Origin: Rhea pennata
Lineage: Eukaryota; Chordata; Aves; Rheiformes; Rheidae
Direction of reading: 5' to 3'
Assembly: GCF_028389875.1 (NCBI RefSeq)
Contig: NC_084668.1
Coordinates: 22,125,493-22,189,492, forward strand
DNA length: 64,000 bases
Both the position numbers and the translations under genes were made by a program. Shown here piece after piece: positions 37,951 to 48,990 of this stretch. The first letter of the stretch is position 1, and every line of letters begins with the position of its first letter. The notes below the pieces were generated by a model that was not told where the DNA came from, made no database searches, and was given only the letters and a program-made list of their open reading frames with translations.

Positions 37951-39246
37951 CAAACCAGAGGACAATTTTTCAAGCAAAAGTATAATCAAGCATCTTTTTA
38001 TGAAATGCTTCTTATCTTTTAGAACTTGTATCATTTTCCAGTTTGGCCAAGACAGACAGACAGCTCGTGGGGCTGGGTGCAGTAAAGCGAGGCTTTTCGG
38101 TTTTTTGGACTTTCTATCCAGTAGACCCCAGAATAGGGGGAATATTCTTTTTATACCCCAGGATATTTGCTGAAGAAGTCATTATATGAAATTCTAACTC
38201 TGTCCAAGGCAGGAACATGATGGGAAAATTTCAGCCAAGAAACAAAGCTTAGGGAGTGAGGTGTGTGTGATTTTGGTGTTCAAGAGTAAGCCTAGGAGCA
38301 GTTCCATGCTGGCTGCAGAAATCTGAGAAACAGTTTTAGATCTGGATCTATTTGCCACTGATTGAATGTTTGTTAATCTTTTTGAAAGAAGAGTCCAATT
38401 ATGCTGTCTCTTGTTGCCATGCTATTTTTGTAGTAGTTAATCACAGCTATATTTGGGCCTATTTTCCTGGTAGGTGACACCTTTTATTAGCTGTGATCAA
38501 ATCACATATATCTTTGCATATAATACCATTTGATTATGCAGTATGTGATACTTGTTTTGCAGACTTAGTTGCAAAATTCTATAAGAACTGCAGGACCATA
38601 ACTATTTTGACTTTTCAAGGTATTTGGTTGAGCTTTCTTCTGTAGAACCTATAGAGTTTCTTTACTGGGAATATCTAACTGGAAAAGGGCTAGTGAAAGA
38701 AGTGACTAATACATATGCAGAAAATAATGGACATTCTATCCTGATAACAAAACAGCATTCTACATGCTGAAGGATACAGGGGAGAGGTAAGACCAAAAGG
38801 GCTTTGAAGTAGACTAGCATTATTTGAATGTAGCTACTGTAGAAAAGAATTCCGTGCTGATCCTTCATTGGAAATTTGGCTCACATTCATACGTGGTAGG
38901 CCTGAAAAGTAGGGAACTTTTTCAGTGAATTTTTAGAATAATAAATAATAAAATCTTAAGAGAGAAAAAAGAGAGGCGTCAGATGGAATATTTTACACAG
39001 AAGTCAATTACTCTGTCTCCAGTTTAACAAACTAACTTTCAAAAAATACAAGCTGGTGATTTCTGAGACTATAGTCAGATCTCTGGCATTTTTTTCAAAT
39101 GGGCTTCCAGCTTAATAGCATGTATTCAATATGGATCCTTTATAGTTTTAAACTCTTCCCATAAGATTCAAAAAGACATTAAATCTATTTTTTTATCACA
39201 TGGAAACTACTTTTGGCTTTCCTTGTTGGATAGTCTTAGTGTTATT
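37951..39246. other. CFAP210 3' flank
   Basis: AT-rich DNA downstream of the CFAP210 stop on the minus strand. A minus-strand AATAAA (TTTATT on plus) at 38483-38488 is a possible poly(A) signal about 760 bases past the stop. The upper part (39080-39246) is the parental counterpart of the start of the duplicate at about 33.85 kb. No other gene was seen. Confidence 0.4.
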
Positions 39247-42200
39247 TCATGTTTTTACTTCTTGAGTTGTAGTACAGATACAACAAGGTAACTGAGTTCC
39301 AGGAATGTCCTGTGCTTGATAACTAGGTCCTCTTCCTCTGGAATGTGGCCCATGTACCAGTTCTGTTCCTTCTTTGGATGCTTTGAGAAGAGGATAAAGA
39401 TTATGTGTGGTCTTGGACTCTGATTCAATTACTTGCTTTGCATAGTTCTGAAATTCACACTCCTTAAAAAATGCAATAGCCTCTCTCTGAGCATCGTAGT
39501 CCAAGTCTGCTTGTTTTTCCTGCTGTTTTCTTGCCTGCTTTTCAGCCTAGCGAAGAAAAGGGAATAGCAAAGGTTGGTATTTCCTTCACAGCATAACCAT
39601 CCATTAAAACATACAGAGGATAAGCTTACAGGAGATCTGAGGTGATGTGAATCCGTTTATACCTGTCAAAATCTTTCTTCTTTTCAAAATTAATTGAATA
39701 CTGTAGTGAATCTCAACATTAACTGCTGCTCTGTGGTGGCCTATCCAGAAGTTACATGATGGCAGCAGTAATTCACAGTAACAGAGGATAGGGTGTGGTT
39801 TGTTATTGTAAACCAGCTTGAACCTGCACAACACTTCAGGGGGAAAGGCTTTGTATTAGTGGCTTCCCAGCAGGGATCATAGAATCACAGAATGGTTGAG
39901 GTTGGAGGGGACCTCTGGAGATCATCCTCATCCATCCCCAGAAGGATTTTAGTAGTGAGGTCCTGAGCAGAAAGGAAGCTCATGTGCAGAAAAGGGATGT
40001 GAATCCCAGAATGGGGTCTCAAAGTCGTATTTGGAAAGTATTGATCTTTCTGCCGTCGGCACTTTCAGGTAATCTTCTTTGACCAACATGGTCAGAGAGA
40101 GTCTCAAAGAGAATGCTGTTCCCCTGCTCTGAAAGGGGGCTGGTCCCCAACACCAGCAGCTGCGGTCGTACAGGTCATACAAACGGGCAAAAAAGCAACA
40201 TCAAAAAGCTCCCCTTCTCTCTTTCTGTCTGCCAGGATCTAGTCCTGCTGGTTTAGATGCATACTTTTTTCTAAAGGGGCTGAGAGAGTACAGTGCTTCT
40301 ATTTACCATTTGCTGGACCTGAATTTTCTGGACTTCCATATTTTCATCACGACGTCTTTGTTTCTTGGCTTTTTCCATTTCCAGGTAGATACGATCTGTT
40401 TCCATTAAGTCATAAAGTTCTTTTTTACCCTCTGCTTTTTTCTCTTTCTCCCTTTCCATTTTCATCTTCATCTATATTTTACAAAATACACAAAGTTAAC
40501 CAAGTAGCTAGCCAGCTAAGTTGGAAGTCACGTCTTTCAGCAAAACCACCCCTGTTTCAGAGCTGTGATGAGCATGGTCAGTGTAGTTGGCCAGTGTCCA
40601 AGCCCAGGGTTTTCAGCAGAGCTGGTACATATGCACCTAGTGTGGCAGGAGAGGGACAGAGGACCCCAGGAAAGATGGCAGATAACCTGATGAAGCATGC
40701 TGAGAGACAGTGCTAAGTATGGAAAATGTTCACACAATTTACCAATGATTATAGAGCCTTCCACCTCTAAGCTCTGGAGGGAGTATCATCACACATACAG
40801 CTTGCACATTTCTGAAGAAGTTATTCCTGAACCTCTATATGGTAAATGTAAGAGGTGACTGTTAAGTGAGAACTTGAACATGTGTCTTTCTCCATGAAAA
40901 CTAAAAAGAAGATACTAAAAACTCTTGTATCTCTTAAAGATATTCAGAAGTTTGGCTGTATTGTAGTGTATTCTTACCCTCCTTCTCCCAGTTTCTTACC
41001 ACAGTGGCTCTGTGTTCAGCAATAGATTCAATGTCGGCCTTTCTTTTTTCTTCTTTGTCTTTGCGTTCTTTTTCTTGTTCAGCTTCTTTTTTTGCAATAT
41101 CTCTAGCAACACGACCATCTTCCATCTTAAATGCCTCACTCATCTGTGCAGCTAGGCGGTTAACAATGGTGTCCTGGTGTTCCTGCATTAGCCTGTAGGG
41201 GAACATTAACTATCATAATATTACCATGGTACCCACCTGGTCTACTGATTTTTTTCTGCTACCAAAACAAGTAATGCTGCTTCCATTCTTTCCTCCTCTT
41301 GTTGCACAGGTCTACTCACCCAACTGTTTGACCTCCTTGCATTCCTCCTTTTCTATTCTTTAAAAATACCCAATTTGGCAAATAATTGTTACCTGTTTTT
41401 GTCACGCTAGCTTTTTGTTGCAATAATAAGCTAGATCACTCAGGGAGGAGTCCACTTAGCATCTCACCATCAGGAAGAACTACTGGGAGTATTTGATGAG
41501 AAGAGGTAAGAGAAGAAAGCTATTTTGTTAGCTCAGTGATATCTTTATGCTGTATTCTCACTGTTAAATAGATAAACCGTATTTCCTTACTAATACCCCA
41601 ATGTAATTAATACAGGTGCCTAGTTAAGAAGTCAGATACATTTTTTTTTCTTCATCTGCCTCAGTGAAATATAGCTCATGCTCCAAAACTGCTTTCAGTC
41701 ATGATCTTAATTGTTTTCAGTTGCTGAGGAGGTGGAGCTTTTGCAGGCCTTATGGAAAATCACTACTCACAACACACTGGTGTGCAGCTTTGCACTTCTG
41801 CAACTCTTTGTTTTGAAGAATTGATAGATTCCCCTCACCCCAGCTTTTATTATTGAAGTTGAGAAAGAAATCCCCTTTTCTCCTTAATTCTCTACTTTAG
41901 CTATTAGCAGAATTTATTTGCAAAATAACTGCAGTTTTTATTATGTCATCAGTCTGAAAGAATTATGACTAAAGTATATTTTTAAATTGTTATCTAGCTT
42001 TGTACCTACCTTTGCATTTCAGCTTCTTTTTCTTTTCTCAGCTTGTCAATAATTTGCTTTGCTTTAAAATGAGCTCTAATCCGATCATCATCTTCCTCTT
42101 GTTTTTGTTCCTCTGCTGCTTTGATTATTTTTTGGTCAGCTACATGTTTCTGCATAGATAAAGTGGTTCTGACATATTTATAACAACAGATGAAGTTTAG

Positions 42201-45200
42201 GAAATCTCGGCCTTGGGTATCAACTTAAAGAACTATTCCCTATTCTATCTCTTCATCTTTCTTTTTAAGAAAGAAGAGAAGGGATTCTCAGTACCTCCAC
42301 TTACTTCTGCTTCCCTGTTCAAGCATGCATGAAGGGGAGATAGTCTGAGGAAAGAGAAGGGGGATGGAGCACTGAACACAGCCACTTTTCCAACATGTTA
42401 TATGAAAACACTGATAGGCAGAGGGATAAATGAAGTATGGGCACTGAGGAACACACCCTGTTCAAACATGAGAGGAATGGTAGATGCAGAGTGAGGACAC
42501 CAAGGAGTGCTCTTTCACCCAGCAGAAAAATGGGGTGTAGTACCACAATGCTACTACACAGTGTTGTGACGATTATTCCTCACTTCCATTCACTCACAAG
42601 TTGAGAGGAATGGGAATATGCAGTCCCCACCAACACACACAACTGTGTTGCTCCTGGCCCACCTCATCCAAACCTTCCCCAGTCTAAGAGCTCGATCCCA
42701 TTACTATCTGAAGAGGGCTGTTCTAGAGTTTCATGTGAAAAATACCATCTTTCACATACTAGTCAAAACCGTTGTGAGGCATTGCTGCTTCACCTGTGGC
42801 AAGGTACCTTTGAAGGTAAAGAGGGCAGCAAGTCTGATCAATTTCCTAACCAGGAAAGCAGTCAGCAAGCCTCCGGTTGCTCTCAGGCCTCCTTATTTAG
42901 CTACATCAAAGCAACTTTCACCCCCACAGCCAAAGCAAAACCAGCACCAAACTCTTTGCTTTCCTATTACTTACATGATGCAGCCTCCGGCGTTCAAGCT
43001 TTTCCGCCTGCTCCTTCTCCTTTTCTCTCTGAATTTCCAGTTGGTACAACCGAGTCAATCTCTGAATTTCTTCTCCTTCTCTTTTGTCTTCTAGCTTGGC
43101 CAGTTCTGCCTGACGCTTGTGCTCCTTTATTCTGAAACAGAGAAAGGAGTTGGAGAAATGGGCTAGGGACTCTGTAAAGCAGGGAAAAGACAAGGATTCT
43201 GCATGTCTAGAGGTACCTTAGCACCAAAGAATCTGTACTTTGAAGTGGAGGTGGGTAGACTGTCAGAGGTCAAAAAGAGCATCATCGTTTTGAAAGGTAG
43301 CCCCTCATCCTCTGGCCAGAAATTAGTTACGCATCATGCACAATCAGATTGCAGTCGACTGGTAACACGTTACTTTTTATCTGAGTGACCCATCAACACC
43401 ACTCTATTCATGACATTCTAGCCTGTCTGCAGTAGTCTGAGCAACGAGGATTTCCCCAGTGAGTCCCATGATACCTGTGTTTTTCCTCATGCACATGCAG
43501 GCCACAGCTTAAACTGGTAGTATTGTGTAGTAAGTTCTGTGTACTAAGTGTATACATTGGACCTGGAATATGTGGGACTGGACTTTGAGCCCTTCCTCTC
43601 CATGCAGGAATTTGATTTCATCTGTCAGAGTTCTTGGGCCAGTCCTGTAAACACCACTGGGGAGCCCTCTATGAGGTTTCTGGAAGAGCTGGGAGAAGGA
43701 ATGGAGATAGCAGAGATGCATTCTCTTGGCATCAGGTTATGGCCAAATGGAAAATCTGGTTTAACCTTTTACTTTTCTGGAAACAAAACTGAGTTAATAT
43801 GAATTTTCAATAACTATTTCTGAATAGTGAGCTGACAACAAATTGACACTGCCTGCTAGAGGCCATTTTACATGCAGCCTGTTGGCAACCACAAGACACT
43901 GCATATCACAGCTTTTCCCTTTTGTGCAAGATCTTTTTTAGAACTCTAGAACTTTCTTCTAAAACATTGCATTTGTGGTGCAAACAATTAATAGGTTTCT
44001 CTAAAAGCTTTATAGAACATATTTAGAGAAGAGAGTTTAAATAAAGAAAAAAATAGAATTGCTATTGATGAAATATTACTTACTGTTCCAGCTGAGCTCT
44101 GCTAAGTGCCTTTTGTTTCATATAATGTTCATGTGCCTTCTCCTGTTCTCTGAGAATAGCTTTTTTACGTTCATGTTCCAATTCTTCTTCCTTCTTTTTA
44201 TTAACATCTTGCTTTAACTTTTTAAATTCAACTTGAGCATCTCTTTCTTTAAGGACCTCAGTAAGTAGAAGTGCACTCTACAAGAGAACAATTTAAATAA
44301 TTTACATGTTCAGAAGTGTCTAAAGAAAATCAGTAAAATTTAAAATTAAAAATAGTAAGTTGTCAACAGACATGTAACCCTTTCACTCTTTCAGTCTTAT
44401 AGTATTGATAGGTGCTTGCTTGATCGATAGCCTCTTTCCGTCTTGCTGCTTGGAATTGTGCTTCTTCCAAATCAATTAACCTTCTCTCTTCCTCTTCCCT
44501 TTCTGCACATAGTTTTTTGGCTTTAAGTTTCCTTTGTGCCAGGCCCTACAACGCAGATATGTATATATATATATATTTTTTTTTGCAGAGCATGCTTTAA
44601 AACTGTAGATAAATATATAAAAGTCTGAAGATGATATACTAAATTACTTTTTTATTTCTGAATTTTAGGTTTAATTCAACAATTAAACTATTTAAAAGGA
44701 ATTTAGTTAAAGTACTTAGTAAAAAGCAAAATTTAAACAAAGCAAGTACAGCTAGAGTATTGCTATGAGTGTTTTTTTGCATGTATGAAGATGACTGCCC
44801 CAGTTTATCCTGTACTTACCATAATGGTATTGGGCCAGTCCTTTACAGCTGCCTTGGAGCGTAAGTGCATTTCTTTCCGTTCTTTCCTCTCAGCAAGGAT
44901 ACATGCTGCTTCTCTAGTTGTACTGCCAAGATTGCCCTGAATCCTTTCCCATTCGGCTTTTGGCAATACAATAACCTGATGAAGATCTACATCATTTGGA
45001 AGAAAATATCCATCTAGAATATTATTTTCTGCCAAACCATTTAATGCTATGCATAGGGAAGAAAAGATATTGAGGTTACTTGATATCAGAAAATCCTAAA
45101 TTTAAATCTGTATCAAGATGTTCCTGCACAGTAAGATACTAAGTTATAAGAGTTACTTTCCCTATCCCAGTACCCTAGACCTAAGACAGAGCATCTACAT

Positions 45201-46634
45201 CTGCACAGTAAGCTTGGTTGGGTAGGTACTTGGGCTGCACCACACCGTTGTCTGGGTGAATTAATTATTTGCACGTCCCCTTAACTGTTTGTAGGTATGT
45301 ATATATGTAGCTTGTGATAGCTAACACTTTTGAGACAGTATTTGGGTGTAATTCTGAGGATAGGAGGGAGCAGGGAGTATTCCCAAAAGGGAAAAGGGGA
45401 TATTGGTGAAGCTATTCTGCTGAGGGTGGAGGGAGTCAGCCAGAGGGGACAGCAGTATGGCCACAGGCTGTGCCTTACCACCCTTGTCCTGGGCTCTTCG
45501 TATTTATTAGAATATGGGTGGTGCACACGTGTATGTGTGAGTGTAGGTTTTCTAGGTGATTGTTAAGTTTTGCAAAATACCCTTCAAATTGATCATCAGT
45601 ACTTTCAAATGAAATTGAATTTTGATCAAAAAAAGAGATTCTTTTAGAAATTCATGTTCATCTGATTTTCAGAAGATTAACTTATCTAAAACATTAGGAA
45701 GCTTCACTTGCAGTGGTACTTATGCTGAAATCAAAATCTGGCTGAAGATCTAGTTATTAATCTATTTGTCTTATTTGGTGACTAGGCCCGATCTTCTGCC
45801 TCTTCCCAGATAAAGGCAGCCTTGCCAAAAGTTACCTGGCAGCGACTAATACACAGTTACATTATGTAGATTCTGAATCACCAGAAACCTCCTTGTTTTC
45901 TAGCTTCCAGGTTTTTTATGATAGTGCAATTCCACTGCGTTCAGGTTAGTTCTTTCTAGTTAAATTTCAGGCAGGAGCAGGCATGACAGTTCTTGCCTGC
46001 AGCGGGGGAGCCGGAGGGAGGTGGCGGGGGAGAGCCCAGCCAGGTGTTATTGCCCGGGTTGTGTTTGGGGTCCCCCTTGCTGCCGCTCCTAGCTGAGCCA
46101 CCCTGCACACGGCCACGGGGCGCCCGAAGGGCCCGGGCACCTCGTGTGCCGCTCCCGCGCGGTGCTCCGGTGCTGCACGGGCCCTTTCGCGCCGCCACCC
46201 GCCGCCGCGAGAGGCGGCCCCACTCACGGGCCAGCTCCCGCCGCCCGCCCCCCCCCCCCCCCCCCGGGACGGCCCCACTCACGGGCCAGCTCCCGCCGCC
46301 CCCCACCCCCACCCCCACCCGGGACGGCCCCACTCACGGGCCAGCTCCCGCCGCCCGCCCCCTCCCCCCCGGGGCGGCCCCACTCACGGGCCAGCTCCCG
46401 CCGCCCGCCCCCCCCCCCCCCGGGGCGGCCCCACTCACGGGCCAGCTCCCGCCGCCCCCCACCCCCACCCCCACCCGGGACGGCCCCACTCACGGGCCAG
46501 CTCCCGCCGCCCGCCCCCCCCCCCCCCGGGACGGCCCCACTCACGGGCCAGCTCCCGCCGCCCGCCCCGGGGCGGCCCCACTCACGGGCCAGCTCCCGCC
46601 GCCCGCGCGGGCGCTCGGGCTGAGCCGCCGCCAT
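39247..46634 (-). CDS. CFAP210: CFAP210 (CCDC173), ciliary microtubule inner protein, 9 coding exons
   Basis: Coiled-coil protein of the trichohyalin/plectin-homology type, known as a microtubule inner protein of motile-cilium doublets. Exons in transcript order: 46634-46586, 45046-44820, 44545-44372, 44277-44084, 43131-42975, 42149-42010, 41192-41000, 40471-40307, 39546-39247. Phases agree throughout. The CDS is 1,599 nt, 532 aa, against about 550 in mammals. Exon 1 gives MAAAQPERPRGRRELA; exon 2 has no early ATG, which supports that start. Recognisable stretches include PKAEWERIQ (exon 2), LIDLEEAQFQAARRKEAI (exon 3), ALLLTEVLKERDAQ (exon 4), KREGEEIQRLTRLYQ (exon 5) and GPSYQAQDIPGTQLPC (exon 9). 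Most of the chain is Glu/Lys/Arg-rich helix. The exon 3 donor is the weak GTCTGT. It shares a promoter with PHOSPHO2. Confidence 0.95.
39876..39945 (-). mobile_element. CR1 LINE 3'-end fragment
   Basis: The plus strand reads ATCATAGAATCACAGAATGG, then a GGTTGGAGGGGACCT-like segment. This is the reverse complement of the avian CR1 3' end, with its ATTCTRTG terminal repeats. It is a 5'-truncated fragment of about 70 bases, as is typical for CR1, in the last intron of CFAP210. It has no coding capacity. Confidence 0.85.
46215..46603 (-). repeat. Minisatellite of eight exon-1/splice-donor units (CFAP210)
   Basis: A 31-base core (minus strand GGCGGCGGGAGCTGGCCC|GTGAGTGGGGCCG, bar at the splice site) occurs eight times: plus positions 46215, 46270, 46325, 46375, 46426, 46481, 46532 and 46573, each 31 long. 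Periods are 55, 55, 50, 51, 55, 51 and 41. The unit nearest the ATG is the real end of exon 1 (donor after 46586); the other seven lie in intron 1, each with an intact GTGAGT. Spacers are pure C runs or CCACCCCCACCC types on plus, hence G-rich on the sense strand. The array is probably variable in copy number. Assembly error in such GC-rich DNA is possible. Confidence 0.93.
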
Positions 46635-46666
46635 AGCCCCAAGCCGCGGCGCTGTGTGTACGCGCC

Positions 46667-46679
46667 GTTGCCGGGCAAC
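46667..46679. promoter_or_regulatory. RFX X-box
   Basis: GTTGCC-G-GGCAAC is a perfect inverted-repeat X-box (GTNRCC N0-3 RGYAAC), 33 bases upstream of the CFAP210 ATG. RFX factors bind such sites at ciliary gene promoters, which fits CFAP210. Confidence 0.85.
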
Positions 46680-46692
46680 CGGGCGGCGCGGG

Positions 46693-46702
46693 GTCACGTG
46701 AC
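46693..46702. promoter_or_regulatory. GTCACGTGAC E-box palindrome
   Basis: A ten-base perfect palindrome around CACGTG. It fits USF or MiT/TFE (CLEAR-type) bHLH-zip factors, and sits between the X-box and the PHOSPHO2 exon. Confidence 0.6.
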
Positions 46703-46978
46703 GGGCCGGCCGCGAGGCGGTGGCGCTTGCACGAAGGGAAGCCGGAAGCGAAGGGCCGTTGAGGTGGGTCGGCCCGGAGCGCGCACCCCGCCCGGCCCGG
46801 CCCGGCCCTCTCTGCCGGCGGTGCTGTCCGCTTCGCCTGGCTTTTCGGTCCGTGGCGGCCGCCCGGCCCAGCCCCTCCGTCGTCCCCCGCGGGGGGCCGC
46901 TTTGCTTTTCCCCTCCAGGTTGGGCTGTCGGGCTCGCGGTGGTCGCGTTGCTGCCCCGCGCTCGGGGGCGGCGGGTGC

Positions 46979-47008
46979 GCCCGGCCCGGCCCGGCCCGGC
47001 CCGGCCCG
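46979..47008. repeat. (CGGCC)n tract
   Basis: About five perfect CCCGG/CGGCC pentamers in the CpG island downstream of the likely first PHOSPHO2 donor. A shorter run of the same motif is at about 46788-46806. Confidence 0.85.
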
Positions 47009-47717
47009 TGCTCTCCGGCGCGGCCTGCGGGCGTGGGCAGCGCCCGAGGGTGGAGGGAGGGCCGTGCTCGGGGCTGCGGCAGCAGATGTGCTTGAGGAGA
47101 ATGGCGTTAAATACCGGAGGAAGGCGCGGGGGGCTTCTGCCCCAAGGGGTTTCCACAGTCCGGAGATTTTTTTCCTCCGCGATGCAGCAATGGCAGTGTT
47201 TGTTGTTGATTGCTTGATTCAGTGTGTCCCATATTTATAAATAATTTGGCTTCAGCTGCTCAGTACTGTTTGCCTCTCTTTGGATGCAGAAAACTTTAAG
47301 CTGTTTGACAGAATCCCAGTTCTGTTGCACTGGCAAATGATTACGGAGAAACTGAAAATCGTTGATCAAACTAATAATGTATGAGGAAGGGAAGATTGAT
47401 TCTGCATCAGTAAATATTAATAACTACACAGTGTGCATCTAGATACATCTAGATTGTCTGTTTTAAATACAGTAAATGGGGCTAGAGTTAAAACTTTGAC
47501 CTTTACTTTTTTTTTTTTTTTTTAGCTTCAGCACAACTTTTTCCTACAGCTATAGTAGCTATAAATAGTTTACTGTGTTTAGATTTTGTCTTAACTCCTT
47601 ATTTCCTTGCAGAGTTATTTTTCTCCTGAGTACAAGATCAGGATAGGAATTCAGTACTTTTGCTTATATAAATATTTCTTTTTTTTTGTATGTGTTTTGA
47701 AAACTCTTCTGACAGCT

Positions 47718-48443
47718 ATGAAATTTCTGTTGGTTTTTGATTTTGACCATACGATCATAGATGAAAACAGTGATACCTGGATTGTGAAATGTGCTCCTGG
47801 GAAAAAGCTTCCTAATGAATTAAGAAACTCCTATCGACCAGGACACTGGACTGAATATATGGGTAAAGTCTTTGCCTACTTGGGAGACAATGGCATCAAA
47901 GAAGATGAGATGAGAAGAACTATGACAACAATTCCATTCACTGCGGGGATGGTAGATCTTCTAGGCTTTATTGGCAAGAACAAAGAGTTCTTTGACTGCA
48001 TAATTATTTCAGATTCTAATACAGTATTTATTGACTGGATTTTAAAAGCTGCTGACTTTCATAAGGTGTTTGATGAAGTGTTTACAAACCCTGCAGCGTT
48101 TACTAGTACTGACTATCTTACTGTACAGAATTTCCACACTCACTATTGTGCAAGGTGCCCTAAAAACCTTTGTAAAAGGAAAGTATTAAAAGAATTTCTA
48201 GATAAACAATTGGAGCAAGGAGTAAGTTATACACAAATTGTGTATATAGGTGATGGTGGGAATGATCTATGCCCAGTAACTTTTTTGAAGAAGGATGATA
48301 TTGCTATGCCTAGGAAGGGATATACTTTAGAGAAGAAGATCTCTCAGCTCTCTCAAAATCTCAGTCCTGTAGAATGTTCTGTTCTGGTCTGGTCAACTGG
48401 TGGAGAAATAATGTCTTACTTGAAACTGCTTCTTAAGGAATAA
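47718..48443 (+). CDS. PHOSPHO2: PHOSPHO2, HAD-family pyridoxal phosphate phosphatase
   Basis: Cytosolic HAD-superfamily phosphatase of the PHOSPHO1/PHOSPHO2 type; the mammalian enzyme is reported to act on pyridoxal 5'-phosphate. 241 aa, the same as human, in a single coding exon. The nucleophile motif DFDHT is at residues 8-12 (D8 and D10), motif II SDS at 98-100, and the GDGGND metal-binding motif at 178-183. A Cys-rich CARCPKNLC segment is at 144-152. The ATG has G at -3. Upstream in-frame codons are preceded by acceptor-like CTTGCAG (about 47613) and CTGACAG (47715), so the mature exon starts at one of these and the frame above 47718 is not expected to be used. The 5' noncoding exon lies in the shared promoter with CFAP210. 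Confidence 0.97.
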   Translation: MKFLLVFDFDHTIIDENSDTWIVKCAPGKKLPNELRNSYRPGHWTEYMGKVFAYLGDNGIKEDEMRRTMTTIPFTAGMVDLLGFIGKNKEFFDCIIISDSNTVFIDWILKAADFHKVFDEVFTNPAAFTSTDYLTVQNFHTHYCARCPKNLCKRKVLKEFLDKQLEQGVSYTQIVYIGDGGNDLCPVTFLKKDDIAMPRKGYTLEKKISQLSQNLSPVECSVLVWSTGGEIMSYLKLLLKE

Positions 48444-48990
48444 TTCAAATGATAAAAGGAAATAAATATTGTTATATTTTATCTTCCTATAACTGCATGC
48501 ACATAAAACCACTAAATTGTAAAGTTGACATGATATTATCTGGACCTGTGGGTTTTTTTAAAATACAATATGAAAGTGTTTATCTTCAATTTTGACAATA
48601 CAGGGGAAATGATGTTAAAATGACTTTCTAACATACTACGTATTCCAATAAAATGGAGAAGAATGGTTGCAAGGAGAATTGAACATAATCCTTTTTTTTA
48701 ATTATTATTTTCTAAGCCTTTATCAACTGCATAACTGACTTCTGTTCACATGCATACAGAAGACATAGGATTAGTGCACAAAAGAATGAAGTTCTTGTAA
48801 AATGTTAGGTGCTGGGAATAAGGTTCTGGGCTTTGTATACTTTTTTTAAATCAGGATACTTAATGTGTAAATTATTTAGTGTGCTTGTAATTTTGTTTGA
48901 TTTGAAGGTGCATTTATATTTTAATATACTAAATATTTTACCAAACAGAATTACTTTTTAATGTTTTATATTAAAGTCAATAAAAGCTAC
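48444..48990 (+). other. PHOSPHO2: PHOSPHO2 3' UTR with several poly(A) signals
   Basis: AATAAA occurs at 48461-48466, 48647-48652 and 48979-48984. Use of any one is not shown by sequence. The first is very close to the stop, so the second or third is the likelier main end. Confidence 0.5.

Larger units (their letters stand above)
46586..46780. promoter_or_regulatory. Bidirectional CFAP210/PHOSPHO2 promoter
   Basis: A CpG island lies between the CFAP210 ATG (minus, 46634) and the first PHOSPHO2 noncoding exon, whose likely donor is TTGAG|GTGGGT at 46764. It contains an X-box (46667-46679), a GTCACGTGAC palindrome (46693-46702) and an ETS-type CCGGAAG (46742-46748). No TATA box was seen. Transcription start sites are not determinable from sequence. 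Confidence 0.75.

Noticed and set aside
45993-47240. 415-codon plus-strand frame with a repeated Pro/Arg/Gly peptide
   Set aside because: It is the antisense shadow of the CFAP210 exon-1 minisatellite and GC-rich promoter; the repeats follow the DNA array and no family resemblance is seen.
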